Assembly (NCBI GenBank): GCA_963978905.1
Contig: OZ022256.1
Coordinates: forward strand, 52,500,001-52,564,000
Length of the DNA stretch: 64,000 bases
DNA from: Trichostrongylus colubriformis
Lineage: Eukaryota; Nematoda; Chromadorea; Rhabditida; Trichostrongylidae
Reading direction: 5' to 3'
The notes beneath the pieces are model-generated. The model ran no database searches. It worked only from the letters and a program-made list of their open reading frames with translations, and was not told where the DNA came from. Position 1 is the stretch's first letter, and every line of letters begins with the position of its first letter. This document shows positions 34,083-44,592 of the stretch, piece by piece. The position numbers and the translations under genes were made by a program.

Positions 34083-35419
34083 GTATGGATTTCCTTTCCA
34101 GCTAAAATTATCTGATCAGCTAACCTCATCCATTCGATCGTCGAGGGAGAAATTATGAATGAATATAATAAAACAATACATGTAAATACTTGTCTGTGAA
34201 TAGCTGCTGTTTGATGGCGGACATTACATAATGTCATTTTATTCCATTATTGTCATTATGGAATAATTTTCACTTTTCTAACTGTTGGGGATGGTTCGCT
34301 ACAAAAATACGGTTATTTTCGCGTGTTCTTCAAATCGAGCTTTGGAGGCTTTCGGTAGAACGAGAAGGGGAGAAAACTTGGGTAAATGCTACAAATCTCT
34401 TCACTCAAAGGGATACTTGATAGAATTGAGTGACCTAAAATTAGGAAATTCAAAATATTTGCAATAAAATGAGCTTGTGCTGTTATGAAATCAAACTTTC
34501 ATTAAATCAGGAGCAATAATTGCGATGCTAGGATGGCAAATCTGTTACTGTGGTACAGACAAAGTCGGGACGTTATGTAGGGCCGTTCGTGTCCATGGCC
34601 AGCTCTAAGCTTCTCAAGCTCAGCCGATCGACACACTAAGCGTGACCGTATCAGAACTGTGATATATGACGGCCATACGCGCTGCGTGTGACTGTTCGAC
34701 CGATCATTCTGTGTTACAGCGGCTTAAAAAATTACGTTGGCAGGTTGATTAGGCTTACATGGGTTCCATCTTCAGGGTTCCTTGATACACTATCCTAGCT
34801 CCTTCTCCCCATCCCACTACTCCTTTGCCTTCATATTCATAGGTAACAAGTATAGCGCTGAAACCTCACCATTTCACACCGGGAGGCTTCCCTTTGTAGC
34901 GCATGGGCGCGTGTCATGCTATCGCGGTGATCATGAAATCAAAGCGCGGACTTAGTACCAGGAGATTTACAGAACTTCGTGACAATTGCACTCTGAATGT
35001 AAAATTGCCTGTTCCTTTCTTTGAACTGACCATTGAGGACAGTGAGGTCGGTTTGTATTTTTGTTGTGCACCATTGAGTGTAGGCGGATCGACAGATGAA
35101 TGAACAAATGAATTTCTAAGTTAATGAGTGAGTAAGTGATGCTTTTAAATCGTCAATTTGGGTGCCGCTTACTCGTAAACCTTCTGTCTGCGTGAGCGAC
35201 GTAATCTCATTCACAAAAGTGATACATTCAACAGTTAGTATGAACGCATGCTTAAGGCGATTTTTCCTTTTGTTGATAATGAGAGCCAAAGCAAGAGATT
35301 TATTGTGGGCTACAAAAATAAGTGAAGTAGGTACGCCAGAAAAATAAAACGCTATCATACTACCAGTTATACATTATTTAATGGATTATTCACAATGCCG
35401 CATGGTAAGTTGTCAGTGT
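34083..35419. other. Intergenic, no gene recognised
   Basis: AT-rich. Short frames at 34903-35103 and 35162-35347 lack splice sites or family motifs. The last 80 bp are the 3' flank of the minus-strand gene ending at 35420. Confidence 0.4.
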
Positions 35420-35782
35420 TCAAGGTGAAATCACACCAACACCAAATGGACCTCCGTTGGTGACCGGCTGTCCCTGACCATTAGTGACTGTGGTGTGACC
35501 GTTGACCGTCTTATAGGTGTAGGTTTCACCATTTGCACTGATCGTGAACACCTCTGTGGAAGTTCCGTTCACATTTTCAATGATTGTACCAGTAGAGATT
35601 GAACTGTATTCTGGGAATGTGGCTGTGTACTGCTTCCCAGCGATCGTTGCCGTAACCGTCGTAGCTCCATTAGCCGTAGATATTTTCGTACCATAACCGC
35701 CAAATCTCGACCAGGCATCTTGGAAAGCCTGCTGAATCTGTTGTGTGAAGTTCGTGAACCAGTCATGGCCAAACAATCCATT
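35420..35782 (-). CDS. Small secreted-family protein, second exon (member 1)
   Basis: Exon opens in phase 0 after AATTTCAG and runs 120 residues to TGA. The N-terminal part is an amphipathic stretch with an N-glycosylation site (FTNFTQQIQQAFQDAW). The shared module follows: TTVTATIAGKQYTATFPEY, then EVFTISANGETYTYKTVNG, HTTVTNGQGQPVTNGGPFGV. Neither Cys nor any enzyme motif is present in the module. The signal-peptide exon expected upstream (higher coordinates) was not found. Relatives are at 43.1, 48.2, 57.1 and 62.6 kb. Function unknown. Secretion is inferred from the complete relatives. Confidence 0.7.
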   Translation of the reverse strand, partial: NGLFGHDWFTNFTQQIQQAFQDAWSRFGGYGTKISTANGATTVTATIAGKQYTATFPEYSSISTGTIIENVNGTSTEVFTISANGETYTYKTVNGHTTVTNGQGQPVTNGGPFGVGVISP

Positions 35783-36911
35783 CTGAAATTGAACGTTGTA
35801 TTTGTACAGGAACATCCATTATTTCACAGATGGTTTATCCATTGAAAATTTGGGCAGCATAGATGGTGCCGAAATTTTCCCTAAGCAATCCCACCAACCG
35901 ACGCGGACGATGAGATGTTTTAAGAGAACCTTAAATTTGACTGCAAACAATAAGACAACACATTCAGGCGTAGTTCCACCCGTAGAATACGAATATGACA
36001 TCCCACTTAGGAAGCCAAACTATCCCTTGGAACAAGTTATGTGCATGTTTTATAACCCACCCATTTTGGTGCCGGTGCCTATGGTGCAAGCGGCAAGCGG
36101 TTTCGCGTCAAACAAATATCATATTCGTGTTCTACGGGTCGAGCTTCCCCTGGGTAAAAGTGGGCAGCTTAATCGAAAGGCTCTCCAAAGATTACCTCCT
36201 CGATCGCATCGGTTGGCGCGATGACGGGGTTGTTTTGGGTAAATCGAACCGAAATTCCAGATCTAACTCACTGAAAAAGGATTCCACAGGTTTATAGCTC
36301 GAGGTGAATTCAAGGGTTCAACGGCATTGACCTAAAAAGTGTTCATAGTAAGATACCTAATGATATAGTACTTTTAGCTGTAAATTGAAAACCAGTGGCA
36401 AGTGAGGTCTGCCTCCTTTAATTTCTCACCCACGACGCCCTTTCAACAGCAGCACTTCCTTGGATGTCAAGACGTAAAGCATGTCCTATTCCTATGATAA
36501 GCCTCTAATACTGTGGTAGCTACTGCATCTCAGCCCGCACGCGACCACACACGGCCGCGCGGATTTTCTGTCCTAATGACACATTCGTATTCTAGAAGAT
36601 TCTCAATCAAAAGCGGCACATTTTCACTTTTTTTTCGACTATATAATAAAAATGTAAACCTCGTTTTGCGCTCGGGCGCTTATAAGGAAAACCAGTGGCA
36701 CAATGGCGTGGATTATCTGCATTGATTATGGTAGATTGTCCTGAATGCACGTTTGTACAGCTGTTTCCGAGTTCAAAGAGATAATTTCCCGCGTAATAAA
36801 AAAGTGCTGAGATCTCCAAAGACGATTTCGATATTTCAGCAGTGTTATAGTCATTTGTGCTAATTATTTATTACTTCTAGTTTCAATATAACACTTACAA
36901 TATAACACTTA
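35783..36911. other. Putative first intron and upstream flank of family member 1
   Basis: No signal-peptide exon recognised on the minus strand. A segment near 36536-36590 (GGCCGCGCGGATTTTCTGTCCTAATG) repeats one at about 1099-1130, so it is a dispersed repeat. Confidence 0.35.
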
Positions 36912-37621
36912 TATAGGGTCGGCCAATAAGCGCGCTCTATCTTTGACAGCTCATGGCGGCCACGTTGTTTGTGGTAGAGTTGTCAAACCTAGTTATTATT
37001 ATTCAGTGTATCTTCACAAATCACCATGAACCAATTCATCCAAGAGCAACGTGTGCAAATCATTGAAAACTTATTACGAAAATCATTCATCGGTTCGAGC
37101 AACGTTCCTCGCGCTCCGCCAATTTCGATACAGATCCATGATAACGAACTTTTTCTGGCATGAAATCGACAATATGAATGTCGAGAATATGTGGTTTCAG
37201 CAGGAGCGCGCCACAACGGATGAACGGATTCTGCACGAGCGCTTAGGTTATCTCGCGCGAAGGCGACATCACCTGGCCACCGAGATCGTGCGATTTAACT
37301 CTACTAGACTATTTCTTGTGGGGTTTTCTCAAATCGCAGGTCTACGCAAATCAACCCCGAAACACTGATGATCTCAAAGTCAACATACGCCACGCCATCG
37401 ATGAAATACAGCCCGATTTGTGCGCCAGAGTCACTGAAAACTAGACTTCTCGTATGCGCGCCACCAAGCCAAGCCGAGGTGGCCATTTGAACGATGTTAT
37501 TTTCCATATATAATGCCTTCGAATACTCTTTCAAACAAAAAATAAATTTCATTTATAACTCTCACACAACTTGTTTTATTTCATTTTAAAGATCGAGCGC
37601 GCTTATTGGCGGACCCTATAT
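36912..37621 (+). mobile_element. Mariner-superfamily element with internal deletion, about 706 bp
   Basis: Inverted ends TAGGGTCGGCCAATAAGCGC and GCGCTTATTGGCGGACCCTA, flanked by TA. A start (MNQFIQEQRVQIIENLLRKS, at about 37025) is followed by a jump near 37090-37150 to the transposase C-terminal half with a conserved-looking tail (NVENMWFQQERATT, LDYFLWGFL-like region with frame breaks, VNIRHAIDEIQPDLCARVTEN). Helix-turn-helix and catalytic parts are lost. Confidence 0.8.
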
Positions 37622-39380
37622 AAGCCATTTATATGTACATATATCATGGAAATACTGTTCATGCCCTCACCCAGAATTGAAGAAACTATATAAATTTGAA
37701 ATGTGTGTAGATAATTCAATAAAAAATATTGAAAAATTATATTCTAATTTGACTAATTGTATTGATTCGTTACATGTTTAAATTTGAATAATATGAAGCA
37801 TATCAAATTTAGGGGATATCCAAAAAGGCATAAAGGAACATGGACAAGACAAGCCTGTGCCTAGAAAATGTGACTTGCTCACAGAGCACTGACTCAAGCA
37901 GCTCTGAGAAGCTTATTAACCTCCTTTCAATCGGGCTTTCGAAGAAGGGTTCAAAAAGTTATGGAGAGCCCAGAGGTTAATGGGAGAGCGCTTAGTTGGG
38001 GCAACTGGCCAAGTGAGGTCGTCTGTTCTGTAATATATACGTAATGCCATGACTCATACCCGTGTACTTTTGTAATCCTCATGAACTAACAAAATCTGCT
38101 TGTCGGCGGCTTACGCTGGGCTTAGGTACATGTCTAGTAAATGGGCTGGATCGATGTTAACAAAAACGCAAAATTGCACAGTGACGTGAGTGAATAGCTT
38201 GCATATTCGTTTTATGCACATGTAATACGGATCTCCGCTTTTCAGTGATTACAGTAGCGGAGAATCGGACAAAGTGGCCTGAAAACTTAACAAAGTAAAG
38301 GCTGAATAAACACTAGAAAATATGAAAAAACACCGTCAAATAGGTGCAGTGAAAAAAATTAATTCTTCCATTTGATCAGGATTATGGAGTGCTTCAAAGC
38401 CAACGTCAAATATACAGTAAGAGAGACTTTGGACAATGAGATATAGTACCTCCCAAGTATCCATCTATCGATGGACCGATTCTATCCCCTTGATGACTGG
38501 TAAAGTAACGGTTTGCTGTGTTCACAGTTGCTCAGTGCTGGCAGAGAACTGTAATCACTGAAGAGGATGAAAGTCTGAACCACGCCCGGTTCACTACGAC
38601 GCAGCCACCAACCCTTGAAGCACTCTGTGGCCGTGTGTTATGCGAATGGTATGTAGGTGAAAACTGGTGCCAGGCAGAGCACACCCAGGTGTCGAAGAAA
38701 ATGGCAGACTCAGCCCGACCCTCCCTGGAATAGAATCCAAATACGACCACCGTTCAAAATCTTTCTTACCTCTACAGTATCAGAAACAATGTATTGCCCA
38801 TTGCAGAGATGATCTCAGCTGACGGCATCTTCCTCATCTATCCCGGGACAATTGCTGACTTCTGCGATTACGATCCCCTATCGAGGAATCCTCAACTCCC
38901 GGTGTAACCTGGTGCCAGGTGTCCCAGGAGATGTACGCAAAGGTTCGTCAAGCCTACAAGTCCATCAGCTTGGTCATCAAATTGTGGACTTGGAAGAAAC
39001 GGAGGATTTGGGTTGAGTCTCATTAGGTTAGCACTTAGCACCGTGACGGGCTGCTGCGCTGCGATAGGCACGAGCTTGAGGCCCTCATATATCCACTTGG
39101 GACCCGAAGCGACTACATTGTTTCAGACACGAAACACGAGATCCATAATGGGTTCCAACTGGATGTGACGCGTTTAGCTTGCGCACGCATCGCATGGTAC
39201 ACCGCAGTGTGTAATCCTGACGCAATGCTACACGCCCAGATTTGCAGTCAGCGATTCATTTGATATTTGAAAAAGATTCTATACATATGCAGTAGTAAAA
39301 CTCTCGAATAGGTATGAACTTTACAATTCTGATGAAAAATTGCAGGCTGGTCTTGCAAACGAGGCAGATGCTTGGCCGAA
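37622..39380. other. Intergenic, possible decayed coding at 38520-39040
   Basis: AT-rich to 38500. The stretch 38520-39240 has codon-like composition in pieces but no continuous frame or recognisable domain. It is probably a decayed retroelement. Confidence 0.3.
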
Positions 39381-39381
39381 G

Positions 39382-39532
39382 TCAGACTTCGCCATTTCAC
39401 GGTTTTTCGAGAAACATTTTCCTGCTCTGCGACTTTGAGATTTTGCAATATTACAACTTCTCGTACGAAAATGGTAAGAATTCTAGAAAGCGCAGAATCG
39501 CGGAGCACAAAATCGCAAAATCGCGAAGTCTG
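39382..39532 (+). mobile_element. MITE with CAGACTTCGC / GCGAAGTCTG ends
   Basis: Left GTCAGACTTCGCCATTTCAC, right CAAAATCGCGAAGTCTGCC; interior repeats CGCAGAATCGCGGAG. About 150 bp. Relatives at 1-132 and, diverged, 47287-47420. Confidence 0.65.
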
Positions 39533-40006
39533 CCGTCTATTTAACGATGTGGGTGAAAGGCTGCTTATCTCGCGCTTTCATCTCATACCTGATTCTATCA
39601 TACAAACATCAGCTTGTACGCTCGAGGGCAAATTTTTACTTGAGCCGTCGAGGGAGAACGGGTTGAAGCTGTTCCCTTCTCAGCTAAGGCGTAAGCACAA
39701 TGCCTAGGCAGTAACAGCGCTGGACGCCAAACACGATGGAGTGCCCTTTCCCCTTCTCAAGTTCCTTAACAGCGACTTTCCTTCACTTACAATGCGATCC
39801 TTACCTATTTATTTGAATTTACACTCTGGGGTGTACTACTGAAAGCGTAGACAGAGCTGTAAATTCAAAAACCCCCAAACAGAGACTATCAATAACACGA
39901 GATGAAGGCATGGCAAGAGAATAAGGTTTTGGGTTTGATTCTCCCAGCTTAATTCGCAACATTATCTACATCCTAATCTACATTTACTGTATTTATATAT
40001 ATGTAC

Positions 40007-40965
40007 GTAAGAAGAAAGTAGAGAAACGAAATATCAAGAGAGTGGTCGCTATCAACTCGAGGACTTGCATATGCCGCCGCGGAACCACTGATGGTGAAGG
40101 TATGATCGAGTGAGAGTCTTCGAGCTGTTTGCACTTGCTGTGGCAACAATTTCATAAAAATCAATGACGATTTCCTTGAGACGCGAACACCAGCTGGGTT
40201 GAAGTGGTCTAAATCAAGAACGCATAGCTATTGGCGTTGGTAAGGATGGTAAGGCTGCACATAGTAATTTTTATATATATTGAAATTAAGAGCCAATCGA
40301 TATAGAGAATAAACATCTTTTTTTCCAGAGAAAATGATAATCTAGCCGTCAGCTCAGATGAATAGAGGCTATTGTAGCACTGAACGGAATTCTGCACAAT
40401 TGACACATGACACAGTGCATGTGATCATCGACGCACTTGCATCAACACTCATAATAGGGAGATCAGTAGATATATTAGTAATTTCCGGATGTCATATCCA
40501 ATCATGAAATCATTATTACTCAGTTGTCCTACGGTAAATACTGTGGTCTGAAAACGGTCTGCCGTGGGTCAAGGATCCTCTACGAACGGAAGAACACGGC
40601 GTATTCGATTGGGTGGAAAAACAGAGGGGCGGCGATGAGTAATAAGCAGAAAACTGATGCATAGTGCTGAATTCTTCTCGGTTTCTGATGTATTTACCAT
40701 CTTTTGCTTTGCTCTCCGTTCCGAATATCCATTGAAGAAGAAGGAAGAAGGATGGCGGGTGAGGAGGGTGGACGGGGGGGGGGTTCTTCAGGGTCAAGGG
40801 TGAGTCGAGGGATCCTTGGAGTAGTCATTTTTGGAATGGGAAGTGGGAGGTCGCTCCTCGATAGTAATTGCTCAGAAACGCTTAGATCACTACCCATTTT
40901 CAGCAAGTTTTCGACCGAAGAGGCCCTGAGGCGTCTCCCAAAAGGTCGCCAATCGATAATCATAC
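40007..40965 (-). CDS. Ser/Pro-rich exons of an unassigned minus-strand gene
   Basis: Three exons join in phase: 40965-40698, 40666-40533 and 40133-about 40007. The first opens after GTACCAG with ATG at 40963 (MIIDWRPFGRRLRASSVENL), continues SRSDLPLPIPKMTTPRIPRL with a poly-C-encoded Pro run (EEPPPRPP), and ends at an ATG|GTAAAT donor. The second carries SSVRRGSLTHGRPFSDHSIY; the third QTARRLSLDHTFTISGS. Repeated R-R-x-S sites look like basophilic-kinase or 14-3-3 sites, and composition suggests a disordered regulatory region. Downstream exons carrying a defining domain were not found. The 3' limit is uncertain. The start could instead be internal. Confidence 0.5.
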
Positions 40966-41089
40966 CTGGTACTAGCTATATAACGATGCTAAGACTTCAT
41001 AAGTATCCAAGTTCGACTCTCCATAAATCTTGGCATTGTGTTCGTATATATGTGATTCTTCTTGAAGCCGTAACCAAGATGTTATTTAG

Positions 41090-41700
41090 TTTTATTCGGC
41101 TAACGTTTCGGCCTAGTCGCCTTCGTCAGAGCCTGGAAAGCCAAAGATAGATGCGATTCATCCCCCAATCACCATTTCAAACTTACAAAACAGTTCTACC
41201 TAGACTAGGAGAGTTTAGAAAGAAGTCGCAAATCACAACCGTAGTGGGAACCAACCTGTAAGCACAACCAGCTATCGCTGAGACCACAGCTATTCTGACT
41301 TAGTGGGTGGCTTCAGATGACCCGACCCTTCGGCATGAAGCCGATGGCGTTTTTTAGCCCACACAGGTTGAGAAATGGGGCAAGCTCGTTTGTTATGGCT
41401 ATGCACTCATCTTTCCTATTCATTTTAGGGTTTTTGGCGCTAATCCAAAATGCCTCCAAAGTTTTGCGCGCTGGAGTCTGGGGTTCGCGTGACAGAATCC
41501 CTACAGTTACCTCAAACTCCACATCCTCATGGCACTGCAAGCGGTGAGCACCCAGGGGGGTCTCAGGCCTCGATCTTTTGGGGATGCTAAGACTGTTCAT
41601 TTTGAAGTGATACTTTGCTCGAATATAAGAGCAGTAGCCACGGAGGCATCGACAGGGGTGGGGATTCACATTTCTCAAAAATGTCCTCAACGCTATTCTT
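41090..41700 (-). mobile_element. Penelope-like element 3' remnant (GIY-YIG region and 3' end)
   Basis: The frame at 41690-41313 has the C-terminal endonuclease-linker region seen in nematode Penelope-like elements (TPLGAHRLQCHEDVEFEVTV, RKTLEAFWISAKNPKMNRKD, ECIAITNELAPFLNLCGL). Downstream at 41138-41098 is the typical 3' motif CTGACGAAGGCGACTAGGCC followed by GAAACGTTAGCC. Reverse transcriptase was not found, so the copy is 5'-truncated. Confidence 0.75.
41098..41138 (-). ncRNA. Hammerhead ribozyme-like motif of the Penelope remnant
   Basis: Reading the minus strand, CTGACGA is followed by a GGC/GCC helix closed by GACTAG, then GAAA and CGTTAGCC. This is the CUGANGA-helix II-GAAA core order reported for hammerheads in Penelope-like elements. 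One extra A follows the first core box, and I cannot confirm helix III or the cleavage triplet by eye. Confidence 0.4.
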
Positions 41701-43104
41701 GACCCTAGTTTATGTTAATACTAATCATGTGGATATCACCTGTCAATGAAGTCTCCCTCCATTCCAATCGCTGATAAAACTTCGCAGAAGATTGGAAAAG
41801 AAGTCAGTTTCGGTCAATTCACACAGGTCCGCTTGCCTGCTCGATGCTGATTCCTATGATTCCCCCATTCTACTAAATGATAACTATCCCCTTTATTTTC
41901 GTCCTCACAACAGCGTATTTTATTTTTAGAAACCGGCGAGGAAGCAAAGTTTTTGAAGTTTTTAGAAAATCATTTCACAGCATGTTTCAACTTGGCTTGT
42001 TTCCAACTTTTCAAATTACCGAAAAGTTACTTTTGCTCAGTTACTGACTTGATCCCTCGCTAGACCGTGGCTCGTGTCCCCTTTTGAGCATCTTGTGCCT
42101 GACATATCATCCGTGTAACTTTCTATTAGCCCATACTGCTACCGAAAATACTTCCATGATGGCTGTCTAAGGTATTGGGTTTAGGAATAAATTTCCGCGG
42201 TTTTTCAACCCTGTTTTCCGCATTGTTCCCTTCATCTTTCGACAGGTTTATATAAATATTCGATAGAGCTTTTTTTGCCCTACAAAATGCTGCTATCCAT
42301 TTTCGATTCCTTCGGCTACCTAATATTTATGAGGTTTGGAAATGAAGTAAGCTGAAGACAAAAATCGGCACTCTCAACATTTCGCGTTCCTCGTCTGCCA
42401 TCGAAATTAAAAATTTTATGCGCACATTTTTCAGATAGCTCTTTCAGCTCTACGGATGGTACTACTTTTCATTCAAATTACTCAACTTTTTGCTATTTTT
42501 AAGACACACAAATGTAGTACTTACAAAAGTAGGAGCTTTCGTTATCTCATCTCCCTCGCCTACCATCGAGATAAAAGAAAATATCCAAGTATGCAATCGA
42601 TAGAGCTCTTTTTGCCCTACAAGACGATCCATTCCTCTTTTGTATCCTCTCATATTTTATCATGTAGGAATAAGTTTTCACTTGTTTTTCAATTTAATAT
42701 TGCATATGGAAGCAAATTTTTTCGGCAGAGTGTTTTGTATCACTCTATAGAACTCTTTTCGCTCTACAAGATAGTGCTTACGGTTTTTGTTGGAATTAAT
42801 TTTTGCCATTTTTCAGATCATTTGAAAGTCGACGAAATCGAGCATTTTCTACACCATGTCATGAATTCCACCCCCGTTTCCATGAATTCCACCTTCTTTC
42901 GTTACATTTTTTACACAGCTCTTTTGCTGAAACTTTTCGGAAGAAGTAAATTTATGCCATCGGATTAGTTCCTCATTAGATTAATCATTGGATCACGGAG
43001 CATAAAAAACAGTGAAGATTAAGAAGCTGCGACACGAAAAGTATGGCCTAGATCGTGTGCAACCACACATTGAGCTCGAGCGAGCACCGCCAGCGTGAAA
43101 TAAC
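41701..43104. other. Intergenic, degenerate tandem block
   Basis: A roughly 160-260-bp unit recurs at about 42255, 42595 and 42735 (ATAGAGCTCTTTTTGCCCTACAAGA-like, GGAANNAANTTTTC), so this is a decayed tandem repeat. The 170-residue open frame at 42456-42968 follows it and is not convincing as a gene. Confidence 0.45.
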
Positions 43105-43326
43105 TCATAGAAGCCATCCGCCGCTTAGCACCTGTTCTTGGTCGTCGGTGACGATCGCCTGACTACCAACTGCAATGTAAACCTGTGTTTTATCGATAGC
43201 TGTGATGATAAGCTTTTCTGGAGATTTTCCGTCACCATCCACCACTTTCGTTGAAGTGACCTCTGTACTGTTGACACAAGAGAGAGTGGCGTTCCAGCGT
43301 TCACCACCGATCATCGTTGTGACCAT
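43105..43326 (-). pseudogene. Small secreted-family copy, diverged (member 2)
   Basis: A 73-residue frame aligns with the family module: MVTTMIGGERWNATLSCVNS for the VTAMIAGKRYT block, a GDGKSPEKLIITAIDKTQVY block for the YTYKTV region, and AIVTDDQEQVLSGG for the NGG end. An in-frame stop lies just upstream, no signal exon was found, and the C-terminus is short. It is the closest relative of the copy at 57.1 kb. It may be a decayed gene, or a shorter functional form if an unseen exon joins in. Confidence 0.5.
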
Positions 43327-43753
43327 CCTTTACCCATGCTCCACAAAGATTCCAGAGCCACTGGACGACGATAGCCTAATTCGGTGTTTTATCCGACTAA
43401 GAAATGATTCTCCATTCCAAGAAATGAAGTGAAAGGCCACAAAAGGTTAATATACGTTGACTATTCTGCAGCTCCCTTGCAAAGCATTTGACGAATCTCA
43501 TAAGCGAATCGAGACAAGTATGCGAGATATCGTACACTGGTTACTATAAAGATACTACCAACGATTGCTGTTCGTTAAGTTGCATACACAGCACGCACGA
43601 CACCCTGCTAAGACGGCGAGTGCGAATTCAATGGATTTTCTACTAGGATCACCTTTTTCTCTCGACCTTCTGCTTATGCTCCCATTCATTACTTCACATG
43701 ATCGTTGCTACTGTTGTTTCACTTGGTTACCATCATCGTAAATGAAAGAAATA

Positions 43754-44437
43754 TTAGGTCTGTGCAGAATAAATGGCCGAAACGTATCTGGCCATAACTT
43801 CGCTCAGACACAACTTTATTTGTCGAAATAAAAACCATTCGAATCTACAGAATTTTGCCAACGACCTGGTAAAGAAACTATGCCACGCGATCAAATTCTG
43901 GATTGCGAAAATTAATAAAGTCAAGAATGGCATTTTACCGTGCATAGTTTTTCTGCCGCAGGTTTGCATCGAGAACCAGGAGAAAGTGGTAATCCGTCAG
44001 GGATAGGTCTGGGGAATAAGGAGGGTGAGGGACAATCTTGGTGCCTAACTGCATCAGTTTTTGCCGGGCGCGCAAAACAACGCAAAACCCCATAGTTCGC
44101 AAGTCACCTGACAGAAACTGATCGAGACTCTCCCTCACCCCCCCCCCCTTATTCCCCAGACCTATCCCTGACGAATTACCACCTTTTCCCGGTTCTCGAT
44201 GCAAACCTGCGGCTGAAAAAATTTGCCGAAACTATGCAGGTTGAAAATGCTATAGTTAACTTTATTAATTTTCACAATCCAGAATTTTATCATGATTGCA
44301 TATTTTCTTCACTAGATCGTTGAAAAGGTTGTGTAGATTCGAATGGTTTTATTACGACAAATGAAGTTGTGTCTGAGCGAAGTTATGGCGTTTTGAAAAA
44401 GTAGTCCATTTTGGCCATTTAATCTGCACAGACCTAA
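43754..44437. mobile_element. Foldback mariner derivative B (inverted dimer), 684 bp
   Basis: TA-flanked; ends TTAGGTCTGTGCAGA and TCTGCACAGACCTAA. Long arms mirror each other (GGCCATAACTTCGCTCAGAC versus GTCTGAGCGAAGTTATGGCG). Both arms hold the mariner transposase 3' region; one reads IVPHPPYSPDLSLTDYHF on the minus strand. A C-run (about 44139-44149) lies near the centre of the right arm. Size and build match element A at 33395 although the sequence family differs. Confidence 0.85.
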
Positions 44438-44592
44438 TACACTCTAGGATACAACAAATGACATCTCCCATAGCGCAACTCGGAAAGATGATATTGCATT
44501 TCGAAGAGATGCGCAGGAGATGCGATCCTCGAATTTTTGTTCCGAAAGAAACATTTCTCACCATCTTCCGCTTTCTCCTGACTCGCCATCTA

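Noticed and set aside
42456..42968. 170-residue open frame
   Set aside because: It overlaps a decayed tandem repeat, is rich in Phe/Ser/Leu from T-rich DNA, and shows no domain, signal peptide or splice sites.
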